Assembly (NCBI GenBank): GCA_003136395.1
Contig: PLEH01000065.1
Location: 1-46,598, forward strand
Length of the DNA: 46,598 nucleotides
Origin: Phenylobacterium sp.
GTDB taxonomy: Bacteria; Pseudomonadota; Alphaproteobacteria; Caulobacterales; Caulobacteraceae
Reading direction: 5' to 3'
Below are positions 8,388 through 15,925 of this stretch, piece by piece. Within the stretch, counting starts at the first letter, position 1. Each line of letters opens with the position of its first letter. Below the pieces are notes generated by a model that worked only from the letters and a program-made list of their open reading frames with translations, was not told where the DNA came from and did not search any database. The position numbers were made by a program, and so were the translations under genes.

Positions 8388-9068
8388 GTGACGGCGGCGG
8401 GGCTCATCGAGGTGGTGGCGACGCTGAAGCGCCATCTGAAGGTCGCGCCTGTCCCCATCGATCCGTTCCAGATGATCCTGTGGGAGAACATCGGCTACCT
8501 GATCGACGACGCGCGGCGGCGCGTGCTGTTCGACGCCTTCGAAGCCGCCGTCGGCCTGGACCCGAAGGCTATCGCTGCGGCCGACGAGGCGGTGCTGCTG
8601 CCCGTGGCGAAGCGTGGCGGCATGCGGCCGGAGACCCGTGTCGAGCGCTGGCGGACCATCGCGCGGATCATCACCGAGCGCTGCGGCGGCGACCTGGACG
8701 CGGGTTTGCGCGCCCTGCCGACGGCGAAGGCGCGGAGCTTGCTCAAGATGTTCCCGGTCATCGGCGATCCGGGGGCGGACAAGATCCTGCTGCTGAGCGG
8801 CATCGCTGCGCGGCCCTGCCTGGAATCCAACGGCCTGAGGTCGCTCGCCCGCCTGGGCTTCTTCAAGGAGCAGGGGTCCTACACCGCGTCCTACAGGGCG
8901 GGCATCGAGGTTCTGGTCAGCCAGGGCCGGCCGGACGGCGTCTGGCTGGCCGACGCCCACCTGCTGTTGCGCGAACACGGCAAGACGCTCTGCAAGCGCG
9001 GCGTCCCGCTCTGCGTGGCCTGTCCGCTGGAGCCGGCCTGCCCGAAGGCGCCGGTGAGCGCGCTCTAG
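8388..9068 (+). CDS. Endonuclease III-like HhH-GPD/4Fe-4S protein with altered active site
   Basis: A 226-residue helix-hairpin-helix glycosylase-fold protein. Its C-terminus carries the endonuclease III iron-sulfur loop exactly (Cys202-X6-Cys209-X2-Cys212-X5-Cys218). The HhH segment is FPVIGDPGADKILLL (122-136). Aligned by eye with E. coli Nth, the catalytic Lys is replaced by Pro128, and the catalytic Asp is replaced by Glu146 in the LESNGLR motif (usually VDTNVLR). It may be a base-excision enzyme with different chemistry or a DNA-binding protein; activity cannot be read from sequence. The GTG start abuts the proC stop. It ends convergently with the next gene, overlapping by 4 nt. Confidence 0.85.
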   Translation: MTAAGLIEVVATLKRHLKVAPVPIDPFQMILWENIGYLIDDARRRVLFDAFEAAVGLDPKAIAAADEAVLLPVAKRGGMRPETRVERWRTIARIITERCGGDLDAGLRALPTAKARSLLKMFPVIGDPGADKILLLSGIAARPCLESNGLRSLARLGFFKEQGSYTASYRAGIEVLVSQGRPDGVWLADAHLLLREHGKTLCKRGVPLCVACPLEPACPKAPVSAL

Positions 9069-9676
9069 GCTTCCACCCGGCCGCACTTGCGACCGCGGAC
9101 CAGCAGGGTGGCGCGGGCCGGGGAGTGGACGATCTCGCGCTGGCGGACCTGCAGGCCGAGGTCCTTCAGCATCTCCGCGGCGGTCCGGGCGGTCTCGGCG
9201 CCCCGGCCGGCCGGCTCGAAGCGGCCTTCAGCGCGGAAGTCGCGGATCGAGAGCATCAGGTCGCCGCCGGGTTTCAGGACCCCGGTCATTTCGGCGAGCG
9301 CGCGGTCCTTTTCGGGCCACAGGTGGAAGGAATTGACCGCATAGACCACGTCGAACCGCTCGTCAGGGAAGGGCAGGTCGCCGGCGTCGCCGAGCCGCAG
9401 GTCCAGCGCCGCGTCGCCGCGCCCGCCGTTCAGCCGCCGCCGCGCGCGCGCCAGCATCAGCTCGGAATGGTCGACGCCGGCCACCAGGCCGAGCGGGCGG
9501 CTGCGGGCCAGCATCTCCAGGGCATGGCCGGGGCCGAAGCCCACCTCCAGCACCGCCGCGCCCGGCGGCGGGTCGAGCGCGTCCACGGTCGCGCGGTTCT
9601 GCGCGCCGTTGAGGGCTTCCATCATCCAGCCCATCACCACGCCGATGGGGCCACGGGGTTTGCCTGCCTGATGCAT
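9065..9676 (-). CDS. Class I SAM-dependent methyltransferase
   Basis: A 203-residue UbiE/COQ5-like methyltransferase domain. The SAM loop is LEVGFGPGHALEM; the acidic ribose-binding residue is in VAGVDHSELML, and post-motif II is FDVVYAVNSFHLW. A short amphipathic N-terminus (VVMGWMMEALN) precedes the fold, as in membrane-peripheral small-molecule methyltransferases. The ATG at 9676 has GGAGAG seven bases upstream, better than the GTG at 9697. The substrate is unknown. It is probably a single-gene unit. Confidence 0.85.
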   Translation of the reverse strand: MHQAGKPRGPIGVVMGWMMEALNGAQNRATVDALDPPPGAAVLEVGFGPGHALEMLARSRPLGLVAGVDHSELMLARARRRLNGGRGDAALDLRLGDAGDLPFPDERFDVVYAVNSFHLWPEKDRALAEMTGVLKPGGDLMLSIRDFRAEGRFEPAGRGAETARTAAEMLKDLGLQVRQREIVHSPARATLLVRGRKCGRVEA

Positions 9677-9775
9677 GAGGGTCTCTCCGTCATGCACATA
9701 GTGTCCGCCGCGCCGCCGAACGGATGCGGATCGGAGGATGAATTCGCGGTCATCTTCGCCGGGCGCGCGGCGCGC

Positions 9776-11134
9776 CTAGCCCGGCAGGCGGATCACGGCC
9801 CTGAGGCCGCCCATCGGCGAGCGCGACAGGGTGATGTCGCCGCCGTGGCCGCGGGCCACGTCGCGGGCGATGGCCAGGCCCAGGCCCACGCCCTTGGTGT
9901 TCTGGTTGCGGGCCTCGTCCAGGCGTCCGAAGGCCTTGAAGGCCTCCTCGTAGCGGTCCGCCGGGATGCCCGGGCCGTCGTCGTCCACCAGGATCTCGAT
10001 CCCGCCCTGGGCGCGCACCACAGCGGCGACCTGGACGTGCTCGCCATGGCCCGCGGCGTTCATGACCAGGTTGGAGAGCGCGCGCTTCAGCGCATTGGGG
10101 CGCACGGCGGCGGTCAGCCCGGGATCGGCGGCGACGGTGACCTCAGCGCCGGCCCGAAGCGCGCCTTCGCTCACCTGTTCGATCAGCTCGCGCAGATTGA
10201 CGGTCTCGACGGCCTCGCCGCCCTCGCCGCGGGCAAAGGCCAGGTACTCGTCGATCATGTGCTCCATCTCGGCGAGGTCGCGCTTCATGGCGGCGTTGGC
10301 CTTGGAGGGGGCGGCCAGCGCCAGCGCCAGCTTCAGGCGGGTGAGCGGGGTGCGAAGGTCGTGGCTGACCGAAGCGAGCAGGGTGGTGCGCTGGTCGATG
10401 TGGCGCTGGATGCGGGCGCGCATGTCTAGGAAGGCGTAGGCCGCGCGGCGGACCTCCTTGGCGCCGTGCGGCTTGAAGGCGGGCACGTCGCCCCCGCGGC
10501 CGAAGGCCTCCGCCGCATTGGCCAGCCGCTCGATGGCGCGGACCTGGTTGCGGATGAACAGGATGGCGATGGTGGTCAGGAGGAGGGTCGCCACCGTCAT
10601 CCACAGGACGAAGATGTGGCCCTGGGTGGCGAAGGCCCGGTCGCGCGGGGCGAGGATCCGCATCACCCCGCCCGGCACCGCCACGCGGATATCGACGTAG
10701 GCCGGGTAGCGGGTGGTGTCGAACCAGAAGGGTTGATCGATCCGCTCCGACAGCGCCCGCTGCAGCGACTGGTCGATGGGCGCCATGAAGGGCTCGAGCA
10801 GCACCGGCGCCTCGTGCGGCGCGGCGGGCAGCCTGCGGCCGGGCTGCAGGGCGATGGAGAGGCTCATGGAGTCCTCGGCCCGCTTGGACAGCTTGGCGAA
10901 GGCGGCGGGCGACGGGTCGTCGCGGTAGCTCTCCACCGCCCAGGCCACGTCGCCGGCCAGGCCCTCGGAGAGCCGGCTGGTCACCGTCTGCCAGTGCGCG
11001 TCGAAGAAGACGTAGGTGACCGCGATCTGCATGATCGCCACCGGCAGGACGATGATCAGCAGGGATCGGCCGAACAGCGTCTTCGGCATCTGCCGCTTGA
11101 TCCAGCGGCCGATCACGCGGGGCGAACGGGCCAT
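9776..11134 (-). CDS. EnvZ-type sensor histidine kinase
   Basis: A 452-residue membrane kinase. Transmembrane segments are at about 22-44 and 172-195, enclosing a periplasmic sensor of about 125 residues. A HAMP linker (about 196-248) follows, then the phosphoacceptor His258 in SVSHDLRTPLTRL, and a HATPase domain with N (LSNLVMNAAGHG), G1 (DDDGPGIP) and G2 (KGVGLGLAIA) boxes. It is 13 nt downstream of the response-regulator gene, its evident partner. The organisation is EnvZ/OmpR-like. Among Caulobacterales the essential CenK/CenR envelope system is one candidate, but sequence alone does not settle this. Confidence 0.92.
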   Translation of the reverse strand: MARSPRVIGRWIKRQMPKTLFGRSLLIIVLPVAIMQIAVTYVFFDAHWQTVTSRLSEGLAGDVAWAVESYRDDPSPAAFAKLSKRAEDSMSLSIALQPGRRLPAAPHEAPVLLEPFMAPIDQSLQRALSERIDQPFWFDTTRYPAYVDIRVAVPGGVMRILAPRDRAFATQGHIFVLWMTVATLLLTTIAILFIRNQVRAIERLANAAEAFGRGGDVPAFKPHGAKEVRRAAYAFLDMRARIQRHIDQRTTLLASVSHDLRTPLTRLKLALALAAPSKANAAMKRDLAEMEHMIDEYLAFARGEGGEAVETVNLRELIEQVSEGALRAGAEVTVAADPGLTAAVRPNALKRALSNLVMNAAGHGEHVQVAAVVRAQGGIEILVDDDGPGIPADRYEEAFKAFGRLDEARNQNTKGVGLGLAIARDVARGHGGDITLSRSPMGGLRAVIRLPG

Positions 11135-11147
11135 CAGCGGTGTCGCA

Positions 11148-11846
11148 TCAGTCGGGCGCCAATCGGTAGCCTATGCCGCGCACGGTCTGCAGGTAGCGCG
11201 GCGTCTTGGGGTCGGCCTCGATCTTACGCCGAAGCCGCGTCACCTGCACGTCCACTGCCCGGCCGGAGGGATCGACCGTGCCGCGGGCCAGCTCCAGCCG
11301 CTCCACCGGCTCGTCCGGCGTGCGGGCGAGCTGGCGCAGGAGGGCGACCTCCGCCTCGGTCAGTTTCACCGGCTCGCCGTCGCTGGTGAGCTCGCCGCGG
11401 TCCGGGTCGAACCGGCAGCGGCCGAGCGACAGCGCCCCGCCCTGGACCGGACGGTCGGCGGCGCGGCGCAGGATCGCCTCGATGCGCAGCAAGAGCTCCT
11501 CCGGCTCGAAGGGCTTGGCCAGATAGTCGTCGGCGCCCAGTTTCAGGCCCTCGATGCGGTCGCCGGGCTCACCCATGGCGGTGAGCATCAGGACCGGGGT
11601 CTTGCCCGCCGGTCCCTTCTGGTCGCGGAGCCACCGGGTGAGCGAAAAGCCGTCCTCGCCCGGCATCATCACGTCGAACACCGCCAGGTCGAAGTCGAGG
11701 CTGGCGATCAGCTTGCGCGCCGGCGCGCCGCCGGCCGCGGCGGTCACCCGGAAGCCGGCGCGGGCCAGGTATTCCTTGAGCAGATCGCGGATGCGGTCGT
11801 CGTCGTCGACGATCAGCAGATGGCGGGCGCGCGGGGGCGGGTTCAT
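11148..11846 (-). CDS. OmpR-family response regulator
   Basis: A 232-residue transcription factor. The receiver domain (about 8-125) has the acidic pocket IVDDDD and phosphoacceptor Asp58 in FDVMMPGEDG. A winged-helix DNA-binding domain follows (about 135-230; LTEAEVALLRQLA, DVQVTRLRRKIEADP, VRGIGYRL). It precedes the kinase gene in the same operon and is divergent from the aminotransferase gene across 92 nt. An OmpR-type activator or repressor of envelope genes is the likely role; targets are not visible here. Confidence 0.92.
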   Translation of the reverse strand: MNPPPRARHLLIVDDDDRIRDLLKEYLARAGFRVTAAAGGAPARKLIASLDFDLAVFDVMMPGEDGFSLTRWLRDQKGPAGKTPVLMLTAMGEPGDRIEGLKLGADDYLAKPFEPEELLLRIEAILRRAADRPVQGGALSLGRCRFDPDRGELTSDGEPVKLTEAEVALLRQLARTPDEPVERLELARGTVDPSGRAVDVQVTRLRRKIEADPKTPRYLQTVRGIGYRLAPD

Positions 11847-11938
11847 AGCCCAGCCCCTATCACCGTCAGTCCATTTTGTTTGACGGGGACGCCCGCGGGG
11901 GGTTCTAGAGGGAGCTTCTGAAAGGAGGTCACCCTCTC

Positions 11939-12826
11939 ATGTCTATCGTTCCCTTCGACGACCGCGATGGTTGGATCTGGCTGGACGGCCAGTTCGTGCC
12001 CTGGCGCGAGGCGACGGTGCACGTACTGACGCATGGCCTGCATTACGCCTCGGCGGTGTTCGAGGGGGAACGGATGTACGGGGGTGAGATCTTCGAGCTG
12101 ACGGCCCACACCGAGCGTCTCTTCAAGTCCGCCGAAATCCTCGACTTCGAAATTCCATTCACGGTGGCCCAGATCGATCAGGCCTGCAAGGACACCTGCG
12201 CCAAGAACGGCCTCGCCGACGCCTATGTCCGGCCGATCGCCTGGCGCGGCTCGGAGATGATCGGGGTCTCGGCCCAGAACACCAAGATCCACGTGGCGAT
12301 CGCGGTCTGGGACTGGCCGAGCTACTTCAAGCCCGAGGAGAAGGCCAAGGGCATCCGCATGTGCTGGGCCAAGTACAAGCGCCCCTCGCCGGAGACCGAG
12401 CCGGTGCACGCCAAGGCGGCCGGCCTCTACATGATCTGCACCATCTCCAAGCACGCCGCGGAGAAGGAGGGCTACACCGACGCCATGATGCTCGACTACC
12501 GCGGTTACGTGGCGGAAAGCACCGGGTCGAACGTGTTCTTCGTGGCTGACGGGGTGATCCACACGCCGACGCCGGACTGCTTCCTGAACGGCATCACGCG
12601 GCAGTCGGTGATCCGCCTGGCGCGGGACAAGGGCTTTGAGGTCATCGAACGCCACATCCGGCCCGAGGAACTGGCCACCTTCTCCGAATGCTTCGTGGTG
12701 GGCACCGCGGCCGAGGTCACCCCGGTGGCCGAGATCGGCGAGTACAGATTCCGGCCGGGCAACATCTCGCTCAGCCTGATGGACGACTACGCCAAGATGG
12801 TCCGGCGCGAGCTGGTAAGCGCGTAA
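11939..12826 (+). CDS. ilvE: Branched-chain amino acid aminotransferase
   Basis: PLP-dependent fold type IV transaminase that interconverts Leu/Ile/Val and their 2-keto acids. It is 295 residues, normal for the family. Features are THGLHYASAVFEGERMYGG (31-49), the Schiff-base Lys159 in VHAKAAGLYM and the signature MMLDYRGYVAESTGSNVFF. The ribosome site is a near-perfect AAAGGAGG about ten bases before the ATG, which predicts strong translation. It is divergent from the two-component system, and a large inverted repeat begins at its stop codon. Confidence 0.94.
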   Translation: MSIVPFDDRDGWIWLDGQFVPWREATVHVLTHGLHYASAVFEGERMYGGEIFELTAHTERLFKSAEILDFEIPFTVAQIDQACKDTCAKNGLADAYVRPIAWRGSEMIGVSAQNTKIHVAIAVWDWPSYFKPEEKAKGIRMCWAKYKRPSPETEPVHAKAAGLYMICTISKHAAEKEGYTDAMMLDYRGYVAESTGSNVFFVADGVIHTPTPDCFLNGITRQSVIRLARDKGFEVIERHIRPEELATFSECFVVGTAAEVTPVAEIGEYRFRPGNISLSLMDDYAKMVRRELVSA

Positions 12827-13006
12827 CTTCCTCTCCCGCTCTGCGGGAGAGGGGGACCGTTCCCCGAAGAGGGAATGGTGGAGAGGGCAAGCCTCAGGCT
12901 CAGGGTTTTTAGGGAGGATGAGGCAAGCGCGGCGCTCCCGGCTTACCCTTCCCACCATCCGCTCTTCGGCGGACGGTCCCCCCTTCCCGCAGAGCGGGAA
13001 GGGAAG
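12827..13006. repeat. Intergenic inverted repeat, type B copy 1
   Basis: Two arms with CTCCCGCTCTGCGGGAGAGG on the left and the matching CCTTCCCGCAGAGCGGGAAG on the right enclose a less symmetric centre. Each arm is itself a hairpin. The element fills the space between two convergent genes and could end transcription from both sides. A related copy lies at 17378-17519. Confidence 0.75.
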
Positions 13007-13010
13007 GCGC

Positions 13011-13409
13011 CTAGATCAGCCAGCTGTAGGGCCGCGGAACGGCCTCGCCCTGAGCCAGGAAGACCACGCCCACGACGCAGCGGACCCCGTACCAGACGAC
13101 GCCAAGGCTCAGCATCAGCTTGCTGAGCAGCAGCAGCGGGATGCCGATCAGGATGAAGCTGAGCGGAATGCTGATGGCGAACAGCAGGCCCCAGACGAAG
13201 GACCAGACGAAGCCGATCCAGAAGGTGCGGACGAGGAAGGTGTAGTGCGTGCGCATCACCGGGCCGGCGGTGGCCTGGTTCGAAAGGGCCATGATGAGGC
13301 CGACGAGGCTGGTGATCCCGACGCTGACGAAGCCCAGGATATAGAGCGCATAGGCGACGGCCGGCATGGTCCGGTCCTCGGTGGCGCCGTAGTCGTATTG
13401 TCCGGTCAT
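13011..13409 (-). CDS. DUF4870-like small membrane protein
   Basis: A 132-residue inner-membrane protein with three or four hydrophobic helices: about 16-42 (AVAYALYILGFVSVG...), 62-83 and 84-118. A short polar N-terminus (MTGQYDYGATEDR) precedes them. The pattern, with paired glycines and a polar HYTFLVRTFW loop, fits the DUF4870 family often seen in Caulobacterales. Its function is unknown. It stands alone, with folB 62 nt upstream on the same strand. Confidence 0.8.
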   Translation of the reverse strand: MTGQYDYGATEDRTMPAVAYALYILGFVSVGITSLVGLIMALSNQATAGPVMRTHYTFLVRTFWIGFVWSFVWGLLFAISIPLSFILIGIPLLLLSKLMLSLGVVWYGVRCVVGVVFLAQGEAVPRPYSWLI

Positions 13410-13471
13410 GATGGTGACCCTCCCGGATCGGATGATGCCCCAATCCGCGCCGCGCGCCAGTGAGCGTTTGT

Positions 13472-13819
13472 TTAGCCTCGCACCAGGGTGATCTCGACGC
13501 CCGCGCCCACGGCGTCGGGGGCGAGCGCCAGGGGCTTTTCCACCCGGATGCGGGCCCGGGTCACGCGGGGGTCGGCGAGGCAGGCCTGGCCCAGCCGCTC
13601 GGCGAAGGTCTCCACGAGCTCGATATGGCCGGCGCCGGCGATCCGGCGGGCGGCCTCCAGGATGGTCTCGTAGTTCAGCGTCTCGGAGAGCCGCTCGGCG
13701 CCGGCGGTGGGCACGTCGAGTTCGACATCGACCACCAGTGGCTGCACGCGGCCGATCTCGTGCCGATAGACGCCGATCTCCGCCTGGACCTTCAGGCCGG
13801 TGACAAAGACCTTGGTCAT
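13472..13819 (-). CDS. folB: Dihydroneopterin aldolase
   Basis: A 115-residue FolB-type protein that cleaves 7,8-dihydroneopterin to 6-hydroxymethyl-dihydropterin in folate synthesis. The family core is visible as LKVQAEIGVYRHEIGRVQPLVVDVEL, the LNYETI segment and HIELVETFAERL. The start is the ATG at 13819, which has AAGGA upstream; eight extra in-frame codons exist before it. It follows the FolM-like reductase gene by 28 nt on the same strand, forming a pterin pair. Confidence 0.9.
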   Translation of the reverse strand: MTKVFVTGLKVQAEIGVYRHEIGRVQPLVVDVELDVPTAGAERLSETLNYETILEAARRIAGAGHIELVETFAERLGQACLADPRVTRARIRVEKPLALAPDAVGAGVEITLVRG

Positions 13820-13847
13820 GACGGTCCTTGGGCTCCCAGGCATGTGC

Positions 13848-14609
13848 TCAGGCCATCCCGGACGGGCGTTTGGGAGACAGGTGCTGGCCGGCGTCCACAG
13901 CGATCATCTGGCCGGTCACCGAGGGTGCGTCGATCAGGTAGCGCAGGGCTCCGGCGATCTCTGTCGGGGTGCTCGGGCGGCCCAACAGGGTCGCTTGCGC
14001 TTCCGCCTGGAAAGCCGCCTCATCCTGGTGGATCGAGCGCAGTGTCGGCCCGGGTCCGATGCCGTTCACCCGGATGCGGGGACCCAGCGCCTGGGCCAGC
14101 ATCTTCGTGGCGTCCCAGAGGGCGGCTTTGGAGAGCGAATAGGAGAAGAACTCCGGTGTGGGGTTCAACACCCGCTGGTCCAGGATATTGACGATCAGGC
14201 CGTCGCGGTCCTCGGGCAGCCGGCGGGCGAACACCTGGGCCAGCACCAGGGGCGCGCGCAGGTTGGTCTCCATATGGGCGTCCCAGGAGGCCCGGTTCAT
14301 GTCGGTGAAGGCGTCTTCCTCGAAGACGCTGGCGCAGTTGACCAGGAGGGTGACGGGCCCGAGCTCGACCTCCGCCTCGCCCACCAGGGCCACCGTGGTG
14401 GCCTCCCTGCGCAGGTCGCAGGCGAGGATGGCGGCCTTGCGGCCCCGGGCGCGGACCTCCGCGGCGGCGGCCTCGGCCTCGTCATCGACCGCGCGGACAT
14501 GGATGGCGACGTCGTATCCGGCGTCGGCGGCGGCGGTGACCAGGGCGCGGCCGATGCGCCGCGCGCCGCCGGTGATCAGGGCCGCTCCCCGCTCACTCAC
14601 TGGGCTCAC
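13848..14609 (-). CDS. SDR oxidoreductase, probable FolM-like pteridine reductase
   Basis: A 253-residue short-chain dehydrogenase. The cofactor loop reads TGGARRIG (12-19), with Arg in place of the usual second Gly pattern. This is characteristic of pteridine reductases (PTR1/FolM) that use NADPH on dihydropterins. The NAG-equivalent is VNCASVF and the active-site Tyr-Lys pair is in FFSYSLSKAALW. A substrate-loop Arg and the VNGIGPGPTLR segment follow. Its position next to folB supports a role in dihydromonapterin or dihydrofolate reduction. The family assignment is firm; the exact substrate is inferred. Confidence 0.87.
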   Translation of the reverse strand: MSPVSERGAALITGGARRIGRALVTAAADAGYDVAIHVRAVDDEAEAAAAEVRARGRKAAILACDLRREATTVALVGEAEVELGPVTLLVNCASVFEEDAFTDMNRASWDAHMETNLRAPLVLAQVFARRLPEDRDGLIVNILDQRVLNPTPEFFSYSLSKAALWDATKMLAQALGPRIRVNGIGPGPTLRSIHQDEAAFQAEAQATLLGRPSTPTEIAGALRYLIDAPSVTGQMIAVDAGQHLSPKRPSGMA

Positions 14610-14647
14610 CCATTGGGCTCAGCCATTTGGGGCCGCCCCAGCCAAGA

Positions 14648-14728
14648 TCAGCCGAACCGGCCGAACTCGACGCGGTTGAGGATTGCGATCACGGCGATGA
14701 ATATGGCGATGACACCGATGGCGATCAT
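14648..14728 (-). CDS. 26-residue single-helix membrane peptide
   Basis: A short gene encoding MIAIGVIAIFIAVIAILNRV followed by EFGRFG. It has one hydrophobic helix of about 18 residues and a polar, positively charged end. A good ribosome site (CGGAG, seven-base spacing) precedes the ATG. Similar tiny peptides with a hydrophobic stretch and a short NRVEFGR-like end recur in Alphaproteobacteria in my recollection, but no function is known. It is 38 nt upstream of the FolM-like gene on the same strand, so it may be the operon's first gene. Confidence 0.6.
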   Translation of the reverse strand: MIAIGVIAIFIAVIAILNRVEFGRFG

Positions 14729-14852
14729 GGACGGTCTCCGAATTGTCGTGTCCGGGCTTTATCGAGGCGCCGGCTCAGCCGCAAGCGCGCTTGTGGAAGC
14801 GTGGCTATGGGGCCCAAGGTTCGGCCGACAGGTAAGGGGGGCCTAGAAGCCC

Positions 14853-15785
14853 ATGACGCTCGCACCCATTCCGACGGCCGCCTTCACGAAGATCGCCGTC
14901 GGCATCGACCGACCGGAGGACGTGGTGGTGGGCCCCGACGGCCGCATCTTCGCCTCCGACCACCAGTGCGCGGTGGCCGAGATCTTCCCCGACGGCTCGT
15001 TCCAGCGGCTGGGGCCGAAGGGCGGGGCGCCCAATGGGCTCAACATGGACCGCCAAGGCCGGGTGCTGATCGCCAACTTCGGCATCTACGACCGCGAGGA
15101 CGGCCCCCTGCAGCGGTTCGATCCGGCCACCGGAAAGCACGAGACCCTGCTCTCCGAGGTGGATGGGCGGCGGCTGACGTCTTCCAACTATCCGGTGATG
15201 GACGGGGCCGGGAACATCTGGTGCGCCAACTCCACCCATGCCGAGACCTGGCCCCAGGCGCTGGACGGGCGCACCGACGGCTTCATCTTCGTGCTCCGGC
15301 CCGATGGCGCCTCCTCGGTGGTGGCCGAGGGCCTGAAGTTCCCCAATGGCCTGGCGCTCTCCGCCGACGAGGCCTTCCTCTACTGCGCCCAGACCAGCGG
15401 GGCCGACGTGATGCGTTTTGCGATCCTGCCCGGCGGCTGGCTGGGCAATGGCGAGCGCTACGGTCCGGCTCTGGGCCTCCTGCAGCAGCCGGGCGGGCCG
15501 CAGCACGACCACAATGACCTGGGCTACACCGACGGCGTCGGCATGGACGCCGACGGTAACGTCTGGGTTTGCCTGCCCGCCGCCAACAAGGTGGTCGCCA
15601 TATTGCCGTCGCTGGAGGTGGTTACGGTGATCCACGATCCGTCCGGCGAGACCGTCAACCACCCGACCAACGTCACCTGGGGCGGGCCCGACCTGAAGGA
15701 CCTCTACATCGGCTCGATCCGGGCGGACTATGTGCTGAAGGCGCGCTCTCCGGTGGCGGGCGCGCCGCTGATCCACCAGCGCTGA
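14853..15785 (+). CDS. SMP-30/gluconolactonase-type beta-propeller hydrolase
   Basis: A 310-residue six-bladed propeller of the SMP-30/gluconolactonase/LRE family, which hydrolyses lactones with a bound divalent metal. Repeated blade strands are visible (VVGPDGRIFASD, MDRQGRVLIANF, MDGAGNIWCANS, LSADEAFLYCAQ, MDADGNVWVCLP). Likely metal ligands include Glu20, the Asn of FPNGLAL and the Asp of YTDGVGMD. There is no signal peptide, so it is cytosolic. It lies upstream of aldehyde dehydrogenase and esterase genes on the same strand, suggesting a catabolic group. The substrate is unknown. Confidence 0.87.
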   Translation: MTLAPIPTAAFTKIAVGIDRPEDVVVGPDGRIFASDHQCAVAEIFPDGSFQRLGPKGGAPNGLNMDRQGRVLIANFGIYDREDGPLQRFDPATGKHETLLSEVDGRRLTSSNYPVMDGAGNIWCANSTHAETWPQALDGRTDGFIFVLRPDGASSVVAEGLKFPNGLALSADEAFLYCAQTSGADVMRFAILPGGWLGNGERYGPALGLLQQPGGPQHDHNDLGYTDGVGMDADGNVWVCLPAANKVVAILPSLEVVTVIHDPSGETVNHPTNVTWGGPDLKDLYIGSIRADYVLKARSPVAGAPLIHQR

Positions 15786-15925
15786 TCCGCCGAATGGCGT
15801 TGACGCAAGGTCATTAGGGATTCTGACTTTCCCCGGTTACCGCCGATCACTAAAAAGGTTTTTGAAGCCGGACGGGACGTCTCGCCCGGCGCCAGCGACA
15901 AACGAACGATCCCGGGAGGACGCCC

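Noticed and set aside
15800-15816. TTGACGCAAGGTCATT as a further FNR/FixK site before the aldehyde dehydrogenase
   Set aside because: The spacing between half-sites is wrong and the right half lacks the AA end; not a convincing match.
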